A stretch of DNA of 64,000 nucleotides from Rhodobacteraceae bacterium M382. GTDB taxonomy: Bacteria > Pseudomonadota > Alphaproteobacteria > Rhodobacterales > Rhodobacteraceae. Below the pieces are notes generated by a model that made no database searches, was not told the DNA's origin, and saw only the letters and a program-made list of their open reading frames with translations. The stretch covers positions 1,246,501 through 1,310,500 of the forward strand of contig CP081098.1 in assembly GCA_025141015.1 (NCBI GenBank). Reading direction: 5' to 3'. A program made the position numbers and the translations under genes. Shown here piece by piece: positions 61,522 to 64,000 of the stretch. Every line of letters begins with the position of its first letter. Position 1 is the first letter of the stretch.

Positions 61522-61569
61522 AACTCCGTTTCAGGTGACTCCCTGTGATCTCGGGCACCGGCACAGCAT

Positions 61570-61602
61570 AAAAAAAGCCCCGCCGAAACAGGCAGGGCTT
61601 TT
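61570..61602. terminator. Bidirectional terminator between lytic transglycosylase and scoB
   Basis: AAAAAGCCCCGCC (about 61572-61584) and GGCAGGGCTTTT (61591-61602) pair with one mismatch around GAAACA, with A-run and T-run on the two sides. It lies between two convergent genes. Confidence 0.88.
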
Positions 61603-61621
61603 GAATTGAACATCAAGCGGG

Positions 61622-62251
61622 TCAGTTGACCAAAGTGGCCTCGGTCGCAGCGCGGAATTCTTCTTCGGTCACACCGTCGGCCAGTTCGACCAGTTTCAAA
61701 CCGCCATCGACCACGTCCATCACGCCCAGATTTGTGATGATCCGGTCCACGACGCCCTTGCCGGTCAGCGGCAGTGTGCATTCCTTGAGGACCTTGGAGA
61801 CGCCATGTTTGTTGGCGTGGTCCATGACCACCACAACGCGTCCCACACCAGCGACCAGATCCATGGCGCCACCCATGCCCTTGACCAGCTTGCCCGGGAT
61901 CATCCAGTTCGCCAGGTCGCCGTTTTCGGCCACTTCCATCGCGCCCAGAATCGCCATGGCGATCTTGCCGCCGCGGATCATGGCGAATGACTGCGCGCTG
62001 TCGAAATAGGCGGTCTGGGGCAGCTCGGTGATGGTCTGCTTGCCGGCGTTGATCAGGTCCGCGTCCTCTTCGCCCTCATAGGGAAAGGGGCCCATGCCCA
62101 GCATGCCGTTTTCCGATTGCAGCGTCACTTCGACGCCTTCAGGGATGTAGTTACTGACCAGCGTCGGGATCCCGATGCCGAGGTTCACATACCAGCCGTC
62201 CTGCAGTTCCTGAGCCGCGCGTGCGGCCATCTGGTTACGATCCCAAGCCAT
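61622..62251 (-). CDS. scoB: 3-oxoacid CoA-transferase subunit B
   Basis: 209 aa from ATG 62251, overlapping the scoA stop (TAATG). [20 protein letters not shown] contains the catalytic Glu (SENG motif, about residue 46). [19 protein letters not shown] precedes it, and [20 protein letters not shown] follows. SCOT transfers CoA between succinyl-CoA and acetoacetate (or other 3-oxo acids), used in ketone-body or polyhydroxybutyrate metabolism. It forms a heterodimer with ScoA, whose gene is upstream in the same operon. A bidirectional terminator follows. Confidence 0.95.
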   Translation of the reverse strand: MAWDRNQMAARAAQELQDGWYVNLGIGIPTLVSNYIPEGVEVTLQSENGMLGMGPFPYEGEEDADLINAGKQTITELPQTAYFDSAQSFAMIRGGKIAMAILGAMEVAENGDLANWMIPGKLVKGMGGAMDLVAGVGRVVVVMDHANKHGVSKVLKECTLPLTGKGVVDRIITNLGVMDVVDGGLKLVELADGVTEEEFRAATEATLVN

Positions 62252-62973
62252 TATGCGGTCTCCTTCTGACGAACCGTGCGCTGTTCGATGCGCTTTTCAT
62301 GATCGCCCTTGATGATGCGGTGCACGTAAATGCCGGGCAAGTGGATCGTGTCGGGATCCAGCGAACCGGTCGGCACGATTTCTTCGACTTCGACAACGCA
62401 GATCTTGCCACAGGTTGCGGCCGGTGCGTTGAAATTTCGGGCGGTCTTGCGGAACACCAGGTTGCCAGTCTCATCGGCTTTCCAGGCTTTGACGATGGCC
62501 AGATCGGCAAACAGCCCTTCTTCCATGATGTAGGCTTCGTCTGCGCCATCAGGGCCGGTCGGGAATGTTTTTTCTTCCTTGCCGTCAGCAATCACCGTGC
62601 CCACGCCAGTCTTGGTGTAAAAGCCGGGAATGCCTGCGCCACCGGCGCGCATACGTTCGGCCAGGGTGCCTTGGGGGTTGAATTCCAGCTCCAGCTCGCC
62701 GGACAGGTACTGACGCATGAATTCCGCGTTCTCACCCACATAAGAGGAGATCATCTTTTTGACCTGGCGGGTCTGCAACAGGATGCCGATACCAAAATCA
62801 TCAACGCCTGCGTTGTTGGAGGCAAAGGTCAGATCCTTGACACCGGACTCTTTGATGGCGTCCAGCAGCAATTCGGGGATGCCGCATAGGCCAAAGCCCC
62901 CTGCCGCAATGAACATGCCGTCATGAAGCAGCCCATCGAGCGCTTCGGCGGCGTTGGCGTAGACTTTTTTCAT
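62251..62973 (-). CDS. scoA: 3-oxoacid CoA-transferase subunit A
   Basis: 240 aa from ATG 62973. [20 protein letters not shown] opens it. [18 protein letters not shown] is the glycine-rich CoA-binding loop. [20 protein letters not shown] and [20 protein letters not shown] complete the SCOT alpha-subunit pattern. Pairs with ScoB. The stop overlaps the scoB start. Its upstream region holds the 35-bp hairpin repeats that separate it from topA; the promoter is presumably there. Confidence 0.95.
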   Translation of the reverse strand: MKKVYANAAEALDGLLHDGMFIAAGGFGLCGIPELLLDAIKESGVKDLTFASNNAGVDDFGIGILLQTRQVKKMISSYVGENAEFMRQYLSGELELEFNPQGTLAERMRAGGAGIPGFYTKTGVGTVIADGKEEKTFPTGPDGADEAYIMEEGLFADLAIVKAWKADETGNLVFRKTARNFNAPAATCGKICVVEVEEIVPTGSLDPDTIHLPGIYVHRIIKGDHEKRIEQRTVRQKETA

Positions 62974-63326
62974 GAAACTCTCCCAACAGCATGAAGTTGC
63001 TGGCGGTTGTGCCCCCGGTGCGGGGACGAGTCAATGTGCCATACCGGGCATGGGTATTTCTACGGATGGTTCGATGGCGGCGGGCGCAGGTGAGATCTCT
63101 CGACCTGATTTGCACAGCTCAGAGCGGGGCCGGCCGTTCGCGCCCTCCGCCCACCCTGTCATTCGGCGAGGAGTCTTCCCCTCGCGCGCGCCGTCTTTCA
63201 GCGAGGAGTTTTCCCCTCGCGCGCGCCGTTCTTCAGCGAGGAGTTTTCCCCTCGCGCTCCCCGCCCTTCAGCGAGGGGCCAGCCCCTCGCGCTCCCCGAG
63301 GTATTTTCTACCAGAAAGAAACAGGC
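62974..63326. other. Gene-free interval between scoA and topA with repeats
   Basis: About 350 bases. The scoA-side half (62974-63165) shows no gene and should carry the scoA promoter, although no clear -10/-35 pair was recognised. The topA-side half holds four 35-bp tandem hairpin units and a copy of the dispersed palindromic element (63292-63320). Confidence 0.6.
63166..63305. repeat. Four tandem 35-bp hairpin repeats
   Basis: Units start at 63166, 63201, 63236 and 63271, each about 35 bp. Each carries GCGAGG near its start and CCTCGC about ten bases on, forming a short stem; unit 4 has the longest stem (GCGAGGGG / CCCCTCGC). Units 1-2 share GCGCGCCG spacers and units 3-4 share GCTCCCCG, so pairs are most alike. 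The fourth unit merges into the dispersed palindromic element. Confidence 0.9.
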
Positions 63327-64000
63327 TCAGCCTTTGCTGGCGGTCTTCTTGGTGGTTTTCTTGGCCGCAGGCTTTTTGGCTGGAGCTTTCTTCTTGGTAG
63401 TTTTCTTGGCTGCTTTTTCGGTGATCAGTTGCAGCGCCAGCTCCATAGTGACAGTCGTGGGATCGGTATCTTTGGGCAGGGTCGCATTGACCTTTTCCCA
63501 TTTGACATAAGGCCCATAACGCCCATCCTGAACGGTGATCGCGCCGCCATCGGGATGATCGCCCAACTCCTTGATCGGTTTTGCAGCCGCGCGCCCGCGT
63601 CCGCGTGGATTGGCGCGCTTTTCAGCCAACAGCTCTACTGCGCGGTTCATACCGATCTCCAGAACGTCGTTGGGATCCTTGAGATTGGCGTAGGTCGGTT
63701 TTTCCTCGTCCGGAAGCTGGTGCATCAGGAAGGGGCCAAAGCGGCCAAAGTTCGATTTGATCTCTCCACCATCAGGGTGGACGCCGATGACCCGAGGCAG
63801 GTTGAGCAGAACCAATGCCTTTTCAAGGTCCATGTCATCTTTGGACCAGCCGCGTGGCAAAGACGCGCGCGGGGGTTTCTTGTTCTCGGGCGTGGGTTCG
63901 CCGCGCTGGACGTAGGGGCCGAAGCGCCCGGCCTTGAGGTGGATTTCATCCTCGCCGTCCATGCCAAGCAGACGTTCGTCACCATCGGCTCCTTCGCCTG
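63327..64000 (-). CDS. topA: DNA topoisomerase I, C-terminal part (5' end outside window)
   Basis: About 224 codons are visible, running off the right edge. The repeated C-terminal modules are seen: HLKAGRFGPYVQRGEPT, IKSNFGRFGPFLMHQLPDEE and TVQDGRYGPYVKWEKVNATL (GrFGPyv motifs of the alphaproteobacterial TopA tail). The last 30 residues are Lys/Ala-rich (KAPAKKPAAKKTTKKTASKG, ending Gly-stop), typical of DNA-binding tails. The enzyme relaxes negative supercoils; the catalytic Tyr and toprim domain lie outside the window. It ends 20 bases from the repeat array. Confidence 0.93.
   Translation of the reverse strand, partial: GEGADGDERLLGMDGEDEIHLKAGRFGPYVQRGEPTPENKKPPRASLPRGWSKDDMDLEKALVLLNLPRVIGVHPDGGEIKSNFGRFGPFLMHQLPDEEKPTYANLKDPNDVLEIGMNRAVELLAEKRANPRGRGRAAAKPIKELGDHPDGGAITVQDGRYGPYVKWEKVNATLPKDTDPTTVTMELALQLITEKAAKKTTKKKAPAKKPAAKKTTKKTASKG

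Noticed and set aside
63166-63305. CRISPR array
   Set aside because: Four 35-bp direct tandem copies with no unique spacers between them; each unit is a hairpin, and no cas gene is nearby.
1-64000. Transposase, prophage or plasmid genes
   Set aside because: No such protein motif was seen; gene content and order are those of a core chromosome.

Overview
The window looks like a chromosomal segment of an alphaproteobacterium of the order Rhodobacterales (Roseobacter-type). The reasons are the high GC content, GTG and TTG starts with ATGA/TTGA/TAATG overlaps, a CcaF1-like DUF1127 protein, a Pcs-type phosphatidylcholine synthase, the fhs / chorismate mutase / folD cluster, and protein similarity throughout to that group. 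This is judged by eye; no search was run. No tRNA, rRNA, CRISPR array, transposase or prophage was seen, and most of the segment is conserved core gene content. Genes are cut by both window edges: an Lrp/AsnC regulator at the left and topA at the right.

Layout. 1-7.2 kb: Lrp/AsnC tail, truA, an overlapping ycjX / GNAT / ycjF-like operon, a group III truncated haemoglobin divergent from a VIT/CCC1-type metal transporter, and an SDR-DoxX fusion followed by a DUF2269 membrane protein. 7.4-19.9 kb: ileS, a paired hairpin, ogt, a stand-alone Gre-like factor, a methyltransferase overlapping tail-to-tail with pcs, a P460-like c-type cytochrome, xerC with DUF484, fsa divergent from priA, and a palindromic repeat before a YeeE/YedE sulfur transporter. 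20-29.8 kb: rhodanese, an AhpD-like protein, MFS and MATE transporters, prmA, a DUF1127 gene with a candidate anti-Shine-Dalgarno small RNA in its 3' region, ruvCAB, a hypothetical gene and ybgC. 29.9-38.2 kb: the Tol-Pal operon (tolQ-tolR-tolA-tolB-pal-cpoB), which couples envelope constriction to division, running into tilS and ftsH. 38.3-42.3 kb: MOSC protein, fhs, chorismate mutase and folD. 42.3-47.6 kb: a PaaI thioesterase, a membrane LytTR regulator, a ligase-associated helicase with PdeM but no ligase, and a DUF4405 protein.

47.6-61.5 kb is the most distinctive region, a Tad (tight adherence / Flp pilus) locus on the minus strand. In transcription order it reads flp3, flp2, flp1, cpaB, a possible 58-codon ORF, cpaC, an OmpA-like lipoprotein, cpaE, cpaF, tadB, tadC, two TPR lipoproteins and cpaA, then an AAA ATPase with a 12-cytosine tract near its 5' end. 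A lytic transglycosylase is divergent from flp3. Two flp genes are near-identical copies, flp3 and flp2 are each followed by a strong hairpin, and tadE/F/G are absent here. 61.6-64 kb: scoB-scoA (3-oxoacid CoA transferase), four 35-bp hairpin repeats and the 3' end of topA.

The observations most worth checking are the candidate CcsR-type RNA next to DUF1127, the C12 tract in the Tad-linked ATPase, the Roseobacter-type palindromic repeats and 35-bp tandem hairpins, and the small coupled ORF between cpaB and cpaC.
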